Assembly (NCBI GenBank): GCA_017591395.1
Contig: WEDG01000269.1
Coordinates: 122,907-186,906, forward strand
Origin: Schistocephalus solidus
Taxonomy: Eukaryota; Platyhelminthes; Cestoda; Diphyllobothriidea; Diphyllobothriidae
Direction: 5' to 3'
Length of the DNA: 64,000 nucleotides
Shown here: one piece after another, positions 8,217 to 19,499 of the stretch
Layout of the letters: each line of letters starts with the position of its first letter
Numbering within the stretch: position 1 is the stretch's first letter
Notes under the pieces: generated by a model
Seen by the model: the letters and a program-made list of their open reading frames with translations, nothing else
Told to the model about the DNA's origin: nothing
Databases searched by the model: none
Made by a program: the position numbers and the translations under genes

Positions 8217-11200
8217 CCTATTTAACTTTCAGTATACTTCTTTGGATGTATGTCTTCCAATTTTTACGGATAAACATACTTTCTACTTCACCGAATACAT
8301 TAGAGCGCAGAATTGTAACTCATATCTCAAGTATTTTACTCGTTCGCACCTTTAAGCCCATTAGAATCCAGTTTAAATGAGGTGCGCAACATAGCTTACC
8401 GAAGACGCTAATCTACCTGCAAGCGGCTTTCATAAGCGCCCATAGAATGTACGTAGGCGACATTGGTCTGCTTTTAAACCTATGCCGAAAAATGCATATA
8501 CCAACCCCATAGAGGCATTTTTAGCAAAAGCGGATTATGAATGGAAGAAAACATCCCTAAATAACAAGACTTGTTTTCCAGAAGCATCTTGGGTATGTTG
8601 CATATTGCCTATGCAATAGTGAGTGTGTCGGTTGTCTCACACGACGAATTGAAAACAATGTCTTTAGAAGAGCACTTGACAATATCCGCCCATATTCCTT
8701 GAGAGAAGGATTACGCTTAGTGATTGGGGGCATTTCAGAAAATAAAATCTAATCGAAACACGTCCAAACGCCTTACAATCGCAAACAAATGCAGACAAAC
8801 ACGCACAGGATAGGGAAAAATAGCATCGAGAGCGTACATAGATGCACACAAGAACACTCTGGGTATGGAAAACTAGGAGCAACGCGTTTGGTTTGATTCT
8901 AAAATATAATATTTGCCTTCATTTAACCTTAACACACAAAATCCAAAGAACTATGTGGGAAAGAAATTAAACCGTCAACAACTATTGGGGAATGATCAAA
9001 GGACACACCAAAACAAAAACTCGGTCTAAAAAATCACATTATTGTCCGCCTGGGGCTTAGAGGCCAGAAAATAGTCGAAAGCCATCGAGAAAGATGCTTT
9101 AAATCTCGTTTTAAGGCACTGAATTACACCTCTATAGCTCTATGTGTGCCAGAAGATGGAACCTGGAAAAATGCAGGCAGGATAACTACGTTAGAATTTT
9201 GTTCTTTCTGGTCAAATAAGCAAATTTACAGACTTTTTGAGCCGATTTACTGAAAACATGCGAGGTGTAAGCTAGGTTTTGAATGATAATGGCAAGCTGA
9301 AAGAGCAGACTATGATAGGCCAGTTTTACAATACCGCCTCTAAGACATGTCTGGGGAAGAAGAGAAAGACAGCCTAGCCACAAACATAGCAACGTCACGA
9401 AATTTACGCATAAAAGATTTATATTAAAATCAAATCGTAATAGCCTGCTTTTTATTATATGCCAGGGTGGGCAACCATAGAAGCCATCGGGATAGGACGT
9501 AAAGATTAACTGCAATAATCCGTCCCAACAAATTTCTCAACACTGCGCTTCGAATGGCACTAAACAGCACCAGAAATCGATTAAGACGAGGGCAAATGAA
9601 GCACGTAGGTAAAATGGAATTGTGAGACTGAAAACAACGCGAGTTGAAGTCAATTACTTAAAAATAGCAATCTGGCGTCCACTGAGGACGCCCTCAACCG
9701 CCTATACACCTAACAATTACCTAATTAGTATATATTTCGTCCTCGTTTTCCATTCCTACAAAATATACTTTCCAGTAAATACAGTCATCCTTAAAATAAA
9801 TCGAACAAAAAATTTGGCAGAAGAATTTGTCGTTAAGATATTTCATGAAATGTCGTCCGACAATATGCGACTGCTGCTTAAGTCCATCGGTGGGCTCCAG
9901 TATACTTCTGGGTATATTTGCACATTTAAGAAATTAAAAGATCTAATTTTACTGAATATTTTTTAGAGAACACATGCTTGAACATCTTATGAGCATCCGA
10001 AAACGCGGGTCAAATTTAAAAACCAAAGGAATAAAAAGCTACTTTAAAAGCAAAATAATCCTCTAGAAAGAGAGGAATTCGCAGAAAATTATTATGCGAA
10101 ATGAGTGTTTTTTGAAAAAATCAAATTCCCCTTATAAAAGGATATTAACTTTAAATCAACAAAGGCGGTTTTAAAATTTCTGAAAAGGTGAGACACTAGG
10201 ATATATGAGTCAACTAAAATTAATGTTAAGTTTTGATCATCATTGCAACCACATAATAGTAATATCACCGAACTGACAACGGATCCCGGGTAATAATTAG
10301 CCAGTTTCGGAGTCAAGTGCCCGAAAATAAGCTTGATTACTTTTTGTCAAACATGGTTGGAGCCCATAATGCATTCTTGTACATTTCGGTACCTTGTTCA
10401 GTCCATGCTGGGAAATGGCAGACAGGCATCACGTTCACATCAACCCTCAACTTACTCGATTATTCGAACTCAAATAACATTTAAAAATCCTTAAGACATA
10501 CCAACGTTACATAATGATAACTTTCCTTGTGTCCTGACCTGAACGTTAGCAATTACTGAACTCGGAAACACTTGATGGAAATGCTGTGACTCCTAACAGT
10601 GGCCCTGGTTTAACAACAAATTCCATAAGTATACGAGTAGGCTTACTTTGCTTGTGCAAAAAATAGATATGACCTTTCAAAGCCAACAGATCCGTTGGTG
10701 CGTTCCGCACACCAGTATATAGCTTAGATTTTTTACGAACTTCCTGGACGTTGACACGTTTCAGGTAGGCATTTTTGAAGAACCTGCAACAGTACCTACA
10801 GTGGCACAGCATTAAAAAATTTGCAACAAATGGGTGAATTTTGAGGTCATAATTTGACCTAATAACAGGAGGCCGACAGCTTAATCTTCTAAAAAGTTTG
10901 ACATCCTAAGGGTTATCAAAAATTAAACGGTTATTTTATTTATCTGGGACGAAAATGATGAATATTATACTAATAATCCCAGTTAACAGCCGCCTGCAAC
11001 TGTTAAGTAGTTGCAGTTCGCTATGCAAAAACACATTTGGTAAAGAGGTAAAGCCCTTTTTTTGTAAAATTGGCTCAAGGTTACCGTGTTCACAGTAAAT
11101 GAGTCCCGAAGAGTCGACACGTCCATAAACGGGGGTTACAAAACGACAAAACCTTAAAATATAAATTGACCAGCACCAGTTGAAATTTGTTCACTATTTC

Positions 11201-14200
11201 ACGTAAAAAATACAAAGGGTAGTTAAATTAAACTAAATCTGTTCGACGCTGGAATCGCAGTCAGAAACAGCTCAACGCTATGAAGGCAGTACTTGTAAGT
11301 TTTTTTTATAAAATTACTATTTTACCCAAAACACTGATGGCCGGAAAACTACTATTATTTCCAAAGCGTGCTCCAAATAGCCGAAACCACCATATCTATG
11401 AAGGGAGCAAAACGAAGCCTTACAGGCGTAGGAATGTGAGTAGAACGATCGACAGACAGAGGAATAAAGGCAAAGCAAAAATACCGTTGGGCGTAGGGCA
11501 TTTCGACGAAAGAAGGCCTTGCAGGACTCGCAGGCTATCGCGCCAAAATTGTAGCCAACCGCATGATCTCCACAAACAGCACAGCTCTTCTCGTTTTTGT
11601 GGCGAACGAAGAACGAGCCACGGTTCTCTAAATCTGCCTTCTGATTATTTCTTGTCCTGTACTGGGCAGTTCATGAGAGGAGAGGATACCTCAATTATGT
11701 TCTGGTTTTTGATCAGCCAAGAAGTCTTCTATCTAAAATACAAGAAACATAGGCAAATTTGTTAAAACCGATGGCTATGTTCACATGTGCAAGCTGAATA
11801 CGATCACTAATGCATTCGGCCTGATTGATTATCAGAAAATTCAAGATGCAAACCTGTTTCGGATCACCAAACGAGTGTTTAGTTTTTAATAGAGCATGTT
11901 AGTCCAGAGTAACACCCTTGTGGATTAACATCCGCTAAGTTAGTACGCGGATTTACAGTTAATTTATGAAGACTCGTGAGCAAATGGAAGCTCAACCCGA
12001 CTTTTTATGATGGAAAAATAACGAAAAAGGGATTTATGGGAGAACTTAAGACTATTAGAGTTGCATATGTGTTTGTGATTCGGTTCGAAGTAGATATTGT
12101 TTCTGCGCTATTTATTTGCAGTTTAAGTAGCCGTGAGATACGAGCAAGTGGAAAAAAACAGCAGCCTAATGTAACATTTTGGTGGATTTTTTTAGAAACC
12201 TGTCCATCTAAAACAGATTTCGTGGCACAACAACGGACACTGACTTAATATGTTTTATCTCTTTCCATAAATGAGCGCAATAAGAGGCGAGATGCCAGGA
12301 AATCGGTACGTAGGTGATCGCTCGGTATCACACTGTGCAACCAGACTCGGGTCCACAGTCAACAAGTAAATAGGGAATGACGATAGTGATTTCGCTCAAA
12401 AAATCTCTAGCGACCGATTATGGGTTCTTCTCATTGTGGTCTACATGACAGGCTACCGTTTTTTATTCATGCGTGATGGAAGTTAATCCTGCGATCAGAA
12501 CACAACTATATCTTTAATGCTTTTGACTGACATTATTTGTATGTACACACTGTCCCGTGTTGGAAATAACAGTTCGATGGTAACATGTGCTCTAATCAAT
12601 ACGAAAGCTCCCTAGGTTCATAGATGTAGTGATTAAACGTGTTCGCTCACAGAACTGAACAATTTGCGGCATAAAGTTTTCAGGATCCGCGTTTATGTAT
12701 CAGCCACGTGCTTTAAATGGTTATTATCACTTGAGCCCTTAAGCCACCGGGGTAGCTCAGCGTCTGGATTTCAAGTATTCCAGTTCAATTTGATAATTGG
12801 AAGGTAGAAAATGAATATACAAAGGATGATTTATAACTTTTTGTTGAAAAACAAAATCACGGATAGAATAGAGGATTTAAGTTGGTTTGTATGAGAGTAG
12901 AGCATGTTGAAATGAGGTAAGGGCGGATCAACTCGGCACTTACTTACTTATACCGACACTGGCTGGCAGTAATGCTAGCTTGGTGGAAGAAGTTAATTAT
13001 GAAACAAAATAATGTGATCTGTGTCTTGCGATCATCGGCTGGGCCCTAGCAAAAAGCTCCTTTGCACGTTATTTAGCAAAAATGACTGGTTTTCAGATGT
13101 TTTATCAGTGCAGTCGCTGACTGTACGACATAGTTTGGAGACCCTTCTTCAGTCAGTCGAGTAAGCAAAGAATGCAAAATTAAATGGCTCCAAAAAATAT
13201 ACACGCTGTTGAATGAGCACAAACCGGCTGTTAAGAACTGGTCTGACATCCTCGAACGTACGGGCTCCGATAAGTCAGTTTTATTATGCCAGAGCGCGTA
13301 TTAACAGACAAAATCCACCAGGTTCTGCGTTTCAAATGATAGCAGACAAACAGTGGAGATCCTACAGCGTATTAGTTTGACTTCTGTAACAAACTCTTCT
13401 TTCAAGTGTCATGCAAAAAATATTCAACACAGGTGGTAGATACGAAATTCCTTCCATTTTCAAGCCACCTGGAACGCGTTGTATGCAAACACTGCCAGAA
13501 TAATGACGCGGTATGAAATGGTTTAGGTGGCAATATCCGGCCCTAGGCGAATTAAGACCTCAAGCCACAGTATGGCATATCGTATCAAGATGTCACGTTG
13601 TTAGACGTCTAACAGCTTGTCTAATGTAACGAAAGTGGTACGGAAACAGGGTTGAACAGCGACAGCTGTAAGATATATCTCGATCCTGTGGCCAAAATCG
13701 ATATTCGTTCGAAATAAGTATCTCGAAATGTCGATATCCACGCTATATACGCTGAATATAAATATCTTATTAAGGATGAGCGAAAAAAGTTATGCACATA
13801 ATAATATTTTACTTCGCCATAACAAATCCTTGGAAAAAAAATCACACTTAAGCTGTTCACAATGGACTGAAAAAAAGAGAGAAAAACTAAGAAAATTGTA
13901 CTTTATAAACTTCCTGCCCCTGGGGCAAAATTAACCGCGTTCATTCAGCGTTAATATGTCAAAACCGCTTGTACGGTAAAGTTAACAGGTTAAGTAAACG
14001 GTAGGATCATCACATATAGGCAGGAAACAGGCGTCTTTTTAGAAGGAACAAACCAAAAAACGAAGAGACTGCAAAAGCATTCAAGGACCGTAGGTATTCT
14101 TGGATATTTTCATCATTACTGATCAGCATCCTGCACCAAAACTAATTTTGCACAACCATAAAACACGTGTAATTAAACACACTAAAACTAGATTTACGGA

Positions 14201-14340
14201 AGTAGCAATACACTAAGTGCTAAATTCAAATTAAAACATATAAAAAATATATATCACATCGGTTAACGTTTAAGGGCAACTATACTCCACTGTCCTATCC
14301 GCAGATAAAATAACCAGTACCGTTCAAACATTAGCAATAG
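8217..14340. other. AT-rich DNA, no gene or repeat family recognised
   Basis: Six kilobases hold only short scattered open frames, the longest being 161 codons at 11280-11765 (plus) and 114 codons at 9622-9966 (plus). Neither has a recognisable domain, and both look like chance frames in AT-rich DNA. No copies of the LINE families found from 14.7 kb onward were detected. Diverged repeats or isolated exons could be missed by eye. Confidence 0.45.
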
Positions 14341-14613
14341 AAGTATCCATCCACGGCATTACTTAAGGATGATAATGCTGTGGAAATCATTGAAATTATC
14401 CAGAAAGCCTTGTACTTGGGCAAGCTTATGCCTCGGTAGTCACGAGGGAAAAAGAGCATTAAATTTTTCAATGCCAACACTGTTGTTGCAAACGCTGGTC
14501 CTGTGCTTGAATCCATCATCGTCAGGTTAATTGTCGTGGAAAGAGGGCTGCAGGAGCTCAAAGAAGCATAGTCCTACGATCTGGACAATAAAACGGCCAG
14601 CTTTTTGGGGAGT
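14341..14613 (+). pseudogene. decayed protein-like reading frame, function unknown
   Basis: The plus-strand frame beginning YPSTALLKDDNAVEIIEII runs about 90 codons to a stop at 14611-14613, with two internal TAG stops (after LMPR and after LKEA). Both could be CAG codons changed by C-to-T. The encoded sequence has a protein-like composition: amphipathic helices such as AVEIIEIIQKALYLGK and VLESIIVRLIVVERGLQELK, which suggest a helical or coiled-coil protein. I do not recognise the family. It could be an old pseudogene, a processed copy of a host gene or part of an unrecognised element, and it may also be chance. Confidence 0.3.
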
Positions 14614-14764
14614 TAGTGAGCAAACTCTCTTTTAATTGGTTAGACTCCCGTCTTAATACAATCCAGTAAATATCTACACACTATACAAGGGTGAGGAGTT
14701 TGCATAGTGGTGCACATTGATTTCTTACTTATTTCGTGTCTCACCGCTGAACCATATTGAATAT

Positions 14765-14852
14765 GTTATTATCCTGCTTCATCCACGGTCTCCAGGCCCG
14801 GATCGCGCATGCAATGTATGGCTTTACAAACGTACCAAAGACTTTAAATAAA
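14765..14852 (-). mobile_element. fragment of family G LINE reverse transcriptase
   Basis: About 85 bases match the minus-strand G element at 50600-50670: the segment encoding the C-terminal RT region with the FVRPHLEYAIQAW motif, including the GTACCAAAGACTTT block. It is an isolated short remnant between unrelated AT-rich sequences. Confidence 0.65.
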
Positions 14853-15064
14853 TAAATTATATGTTTAATGTCCGGTGGGCCCCATCATTGCAAAGTTTGT
14901 AGCGTGTTATAAATACTGTGACTGATTGCTGCTCTGTGTGAACAACCATATGAACAGAAAAAATAAGTAGTATGTAGGGACAAACGATTCAAAACGATTC
15001 GTTTTTTTTAAAAAAACAATAGTCAACAACCTTTGGAATATATGGAATATAAATCGGAATATAA

Positions 15065-15410
15065 ATCGTTAACGAAATATCGTAATAATGGGTGTCCCGA
15101 AATCCACGTCCTGCATTTCGAAGGAACGAGTGACACACGATCTGGATCTTCTTCATGAACATGCTAGTGCAGTCCTGAAGAAAGGCGAAATTTACACCGC
15201 GCCAGCATCCACGAGTAACGCATCTCTGTGAACTCCCAACCTAGCGTGGGCGGGCAAATTAGGACCTCACCCATAAATCGTAAACGAAATATCGTAAAAC
15301 GGGGTGTCCCAGAATCCACGTCCTGCATTCCGAAGGAACGAGTGACACACGATCTAAATCTTCTTCATGAATATGCTAGTGCAGTCCTGAAGAAATGGGA
15401 AATTTACACC
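15065..15410 (+). repeat. partial direct duplication inside family A ORF1
   Basis: The block that runs from AAATCGTAAACGAAAT through GGTGTCCC, the CATTCCGAAGGAACGAG segment and CTTCTTCATGAA to CAGTCCTGAAGAAA occurs at about 15065-15190 and again at 15268-15400. The sequence between them (CAGCATCCACGAGTAACGC onward) is the part that normally precedes the block in copy 2 (38608 on). The order shows that a second, 5'-shortened ORF1 piece lies in front of the first, either by tandem duplication or template switching during reverse transcription. Confidence 0.75.
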
Positions 15411-15710
15411 GTGCAAAAAAAGCTTTCCGACTAGGCAAAAGCAGACCCCAGCCGCGACATGAGAATATACCCCCAAGGCCTCTAAAAATTATTTTTAGAA
15501 AATGAAACCCAGGCAGCACTTCTGTTAGAAGGAAAGAAGGACCTTACGGAATCGCACAAACAAGAGTTTTTTTCAGCCGGACTACGAGCCGAGGGAACGG
15601 CCGAAAATACGGAACTACGGAAAGAATTGATGGAGAGAATTGGCAGAGGAGAGAAACGGCTGAAAATCAAAGACGGTCAAATAGTCCAGATAAATGTGTC
15701 CTTCCTGTGG
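15228..15710 (+). pseudogene. family A ORF1 protein, C-terminal half
   Basis: The frame at 15228-15434 encodes a region with GVPESTSCIPKERV and DLNLLHEYASAVLKK. A frameshift follows, and the frame at 15627 on restores MERIGRGEKRLKIKDGQIVQI. In LINEs with this layout ORF1 is an RNA-binding chaperone, and the FFQPDY, ELRKEL and GE-L-I-DG-IV pattern is a common C-terminal ORF1 signature. The intact counterpart is at 38508-39110. This copy is shifted near 15420 and 15600. Confidence 0.7.
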
Positions 15711-15759
15711 CTCAAAACCTGTAACAATGAAGGCTGGGTCTCCCCGACGAATCGATCAT

Positions 15760-16400
15760 TGAAAGTCATCTCCGCAAATGTACAAAGCCTGTTCAACAAG
15801 CTGGACGAATCCTTAGAAATGTTGTTGACGAAATTAAACCAGACGTTATGGCTTTCACTGAAACGTGGCTTACTGCAAAAATTACTGATTCCGAAATATC
15901 ACTCAGAGGATATCAGCACTTCAGGAGAGATAGACCAAGTCGAGGAGGAGGAGTCATAGTTTATGTCACTCGCAAGCTGACCGCAATGGCTGACATACAT
16001 ATTCCATTACGCGATGTGGAAGTCTTAAGCATTACTATATCTGCTAAGTATTCCAGACCACTGACGATATCGGTTGTGTACCGTTCGTCTTATCAGACTT
16101 CCGATCAGGATCTCATTCTCATAACGGAACTCTACAAAGCCAGCGAGAAGAAAGATGTCCTCATTGTTGGGGATTTTAACGCTCCTGATATTGACTGGAA
16201 AACATGGACTGCGCAGGGAATGCCAGATAACTTCAACCACAAACTACTACAATGGGCAACAGACAAACTTCTCTCTCAGTACGTCACCTTTGGAACACGG
16301 ACGAGAGAAGGACAACAGTCAAACTGTCTTGACCTGATTTTTTTACCCGAGATGAGGAAAATGTGCTAGACCTACAGGATCAACCGCCATTAGGGTCAAG
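15760..16400 (+). pseudogene. family A AP-type endonuclease
   Basis: The best open part is 15848-16369 (173 codons): MAFTETWLTA (the catalytic ETW motif), RPSRGGGVIVYV, VVYRSSYQTSDQDLILI, VGDFNAPDIDW (GDFN motif) and NCLDLIF. The frame then shifts, and LGSSDHITLCFEY (SDH motif) follows from 16363. These are the diagnostic blocks of the exonuclease-endonuclease-phosphatase fold used by LINEs to nick target DNA. The N-terminal SANVQSLFNKLDE block lies in the upstream frame at about 15770-15815. At least two frameshifts inactivate it. Confidence 0.85.
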
Positions 16401-16489
16401 TGATCACATTACGCTGTGCTTCGAGTACTCACTGTTTTCAAAACCAAATTTACCCGATACTTGGGTAAGAAACATTTGGAAGGGGGACT

Positions 16490-18583
16490 ACTCACTTATG
16501 AGAAGACAACTGTCAGAGATATCCTGGGAAACAGAACTACATGGTGAAACCAATAAAGATTGGACGACATTGAGTTCGTTATTGAAAAGGATTGTTTACC
16601 TCAACTGTCCTCTCAGGAGAAAAGACAACCACAAACCGCCCAAAAGTGGATAAACTCAAACTTGCAGGCCTCTTTCAAAAAAAGAAATCGCTTCTGGAGG
16701 CGTTACAGACAAACCGGCTCCGATGCTCACTTACGGGAATATAAGCAGCAACGCAACGTTTGTAAATGTGAGGCTACTAAGCTGCGGAGGAAGTTTGAAC
16801 TAAACATACTGCAAAAATCGTTGGAACACCCCAAAATGCTATATGGCTACATACGGAGTACAAAGAGAATTCAGGAAATGATTCCTGCCCTTAGGTCTGC
16901 AGACGGAAAACTGGAGACCGACGACCAGGTTAAAGCATCCCTTCTTTCCAAATTCTTCCAGACCGTCTTCACCAGAGAGCCTAATAATTTTGCTGCTATT
17001 CAACCAGTTTGTCAACCAATGTGTACCCCCCTTTCCCTTACTCCTCCACCTCCTCCTCATCCACAACAGAGGACCTAGACCTAGACTTTTCACCGACCGT
17101 AGTTAGAAACCGAATTACTCCGTATAAAAGCCTGCCAAGTCGCCTGGGCCGGATAGAATTCCTGCATTAGCACTTAGAGAACTTGCTAACGAACTGTGTG
17201 TACCACTGTCCATCATATTCCAAAAGTCCTTTGAAGAAAGCAAACTCCCGGAAGAATGGAAGTGCGCATTCATCGCCCCGATCTATAAAGGAGGTTCACG
17301 AATCGACTGTGAAAATTACCGCCCTGTCAGTTTAACTTGCATAGCGTGTAAAATAATGGAGCGTATTATCAAGAGGCATTTAATGCGCTATCTGGAAAAA
17401 CAACCAAATCCTATGCGATGCCCAACACGGCTTCCGTCCAGGACGTTCCTGTCTCACGAGTGCCCTTCAGTCGCACGAGAAATGGAAAAAGGCCACAGAT
17501 AAGGGTCATGCAGTAGATGTTGTATTTTTTTGACTTCAAAAAGGCCTTTGATAGTGTACCACACGGGCTTCTTTTACAGAAGATTTGGAACGTAGGAATT
17601 CAAGGAAAACTTTTTCAATTGGATCAAGAGTTTCTTGTCTTTCAGAGTACAGAGAGTTGTTGTTGGAAACTCTAGCTCAGAATGGGCAAAAGTAGAAAGT
17701 GGTGTTCCACAGGGTTCTGTTTTGGGCCCCCTACTCTTCCTAATCTACGTGAACGACTGTCTCAATGACCTAGATTGTGAAGCTGTCATGTTTGCAGATG
17801 ACATTAAAATATGGACTGAAGTCAGCTGCGCTGATGACGCAAAGGGTTACAATCGAATATCGACAAACTAAGTGCCTGGTCGGCTAGGTGGCTTCTTAAG
17901 TTTAATGTATCCAAGTGCGTGATCCTACACATAAGCGCCGGTCGAAAAAGTATCTCTGAGACACCAGTACTTTATTAATGGCACTGCATTAAAAGAGGTA
18001 GAAACATACAAAGATCTGGGCATGTGGACAACTGCGAATTTGATGCCCTCAGAACACTGTAAGAAAGCAGTCCAGAAGGCAACATGTACACTACATTGGA
18101 TCAGACGTGCGTTTAAAATATTCCCCCTGATCTCTTTGGAAAGTCTATGGCGTCTTTGTGAGACCGCATTTAGATTACGGAATACCAGCCTGGATACCAT
18201 GGATGAAGAAAGATGTTGACCGCGTCGAACAGGTGCAACGGAGAGCAACGAAGATGGTTGACGGTCTTAAGACTTTACCGTACCAAGACAGATTAAAAAA
18301 GCTTGACTTATTTCCTCTTTCCTACAGGCACTTACGGTGTAGCCTGCTCTGGACATTCCGGATTATCCGGGGCCATGATTCCTCCCTGAGATCGGAGGAT
18401 TTCTTCGACTTTGCCTGCACAACTCATCTGCGTGGTCATCCTTACAAGGTTAATAGCGAACGCACGCGATTGAACCTCAGAAAAGTTTTTGTTTCAGCCA
18501 ACGAGTGGTACGACCTTGGAACTCGTTACCAAGCGAGACGGTTACCTCTGACAGCATTACTGATTTTTAAAAAGAAGGCTTGA
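16490..18583 (+). pseudogene. family A reverse transcriptase and C-terminal region
   Basis: The order is an EN-RT linker (16490-17080, ending in a proline-rich TPPPPPHPQ stretch), the fingers (SPGRIE region around 17140), DAQHGFRPGRSCL (about 17418-17460), DFKKAFDSV encoded near 17530 across a frameshift, SGVPQGSVLGPLLFLIYVND (17700-17757) and FADDIKIW (17788-17811) with both catalytic aspartates. The C-terminal part VRPHLDYGIPAW to VEQVQRRATKMVDG and LPLSYRHLR ends at 18583. Numerous stops and frameshifts break it. If intact it would copy the element RNA at the nick made by EN. Confidence 0.85.
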
Positions 18584-18590
18584 TGGCATT

Positions 18591-19248
18591 ATATTTGACA
18601 AAAAGACGACTTTCACAACATAATTACTTAAAACCAGCCTTTTAAAAATCTTTCGGGCTCTACTTTTTCTTTCCACAATGTTTCGCCTATGGCTGTGAAA
18701 AACGCATTTTGAAGTTATGTTTAGACAGTTGTTTTCGGTAAACGCTATAGCAATCTGGAATAAGCTACCTAGAAGTATCAAAATTCAGCAAAGCTATCCC
18801 TTGTTTCGCAACTGTCACTAGTTTTTCTACATTCAGGACAACTTCCAAAAACGTTTGGGTGCTGACTCTGTTGAAGCTCTCTTCGGTTCTGATGGCGTTC
18901 ACGGACTCTGAATCCTGTGCCGGTCTTCATGCTGAGGGCAATATTACTGGCTCTGCAGACCTCAATCGGCTTATTTCTCAGTCGACAGCGAACAGCCACT
19001 CGCCGACATACCTGCTGGTGCAGAATACCGGATCCGTAACACTAAATGGAGAGGTTCTTCACCGGGCACCTGTGTTAACGCGTCCCTGTCCAGAACTTTA
19101 ATTAATCAATAAGTTGCAGTTTTTTCTCCTGAAAACACCTGAAACAACAATCAGGAATGTTTTTCACTGTCAGCTTGACCCTCTACTGTATATATATTTA
19201 TTTTTGACCTTGCCTGTAAACTGGCAATAAATAAATAAAATAAATAAT
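18591..19248 (+). mobile_element. family D LINE 3' end, plus strand
   Basis: The frame at 18715-18800 reads NAIAIWNKLPRSIK, a typical last block of CR1/Jockey-like RTs (N-x-W-N-x-LP). It is followed by a 3' UTR and a tail of ATAAATAAATAAAATAAATA ending near 19248. The region 18725-19100 is repeated in inverted orientation at 19590-19945. The stretch with TCTTTCGGGCTCTACTTTTTC at 18648-18669 recurs on the minus strand at 35232-35262. This is a 5'-truncated insertion lying directly behind family A copy 1. Confidence 0.75.
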
Positions 19249-19490
19249 GAGAAGCGTTAATTATTTGGGGATTTCGGACACTTTTTGGGGTTGGGAAAGA
19301 TGCTAACGTTAGCGTTCGCAGCTGTTGTAGATGCTGAGGGGTTAGCAGGTTTCCCATCGGTAATTACATGACTGATTTTAATGCTTGGATTAGTCAATGA
19401 TTCAGCTTTAATAGGAGTTTTCTTAGGTTTAGTAGATTTGGCAGCAATGGCTACTATACTAAAACTGATATCGCCATGTAACATTTGCAT
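19249..19490 (-). mobile_element. family E ORF1 fragment, minus strand
   Basis: The minus-strand frame includes AAKSTKPKK, then SHVITDGKPANPSASTT and ANANVSIF, which matches the Ser/Pro/Lys-rich stretch of the E ORF1 at 37280-37440. It lies between the two inverted family D ends. Confidence 0.8.
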
Positions 19491-19499
19491 ATTTTCCTA

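Larger units (their letters stand above)
15050..18590 (+). mobile_element. family A CR1/Jockey-type LINE, copy 1
   Basis: A LINE copy on the plus strand contains the C-terminal half of ORF1 (15228-15710), an AP-type endonuclease (15760-16480), a linker (16490-17080), RT (17100-17875) and the RT C-terminal region (17880-18583). It resembles copy 2 at 37.76-40.67 kb closely in ORF1 and EN, but extends through the RT that copy 2 lacks. The 5' end of ORF1 is missing, and a stretch of about 140 bases of ORF1 is present twice (15065-15200 and 15268-15410). Stops and frameshifts occur in every domain. Family assignment to the CR1/Jockey clade rests on EN plus RT motifs; exact clade placement needs a tree. 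Confidence 0.85.

Noticed and set aside
9622..9966. 114-codon AT-rich open frame
   Set aside because: Its composition follows the AT-rich DNA (many Ile, Asn, Lys), with no motif and no neighbour supporting it.
11280..11765. 161-codon open frame, the longest in 8.2-14.3 kb
   Set aside because: It has no recognisable domain, and an alternative frame over part of the same DNA looks equally protein-like. It is probably chance.
12748..12805. tRNA-like stretch with GGGGTAGCTCAGCG followed by CCAGTTCAATTTG
   Set aside because: It looks like an A box and a weak B box, but the spacing is too short, no anticodon arm or acceptor stem forms, and the B box lacks key bases. At best it is a decayed tRNA-derived SINE; there is not enough to annotate.
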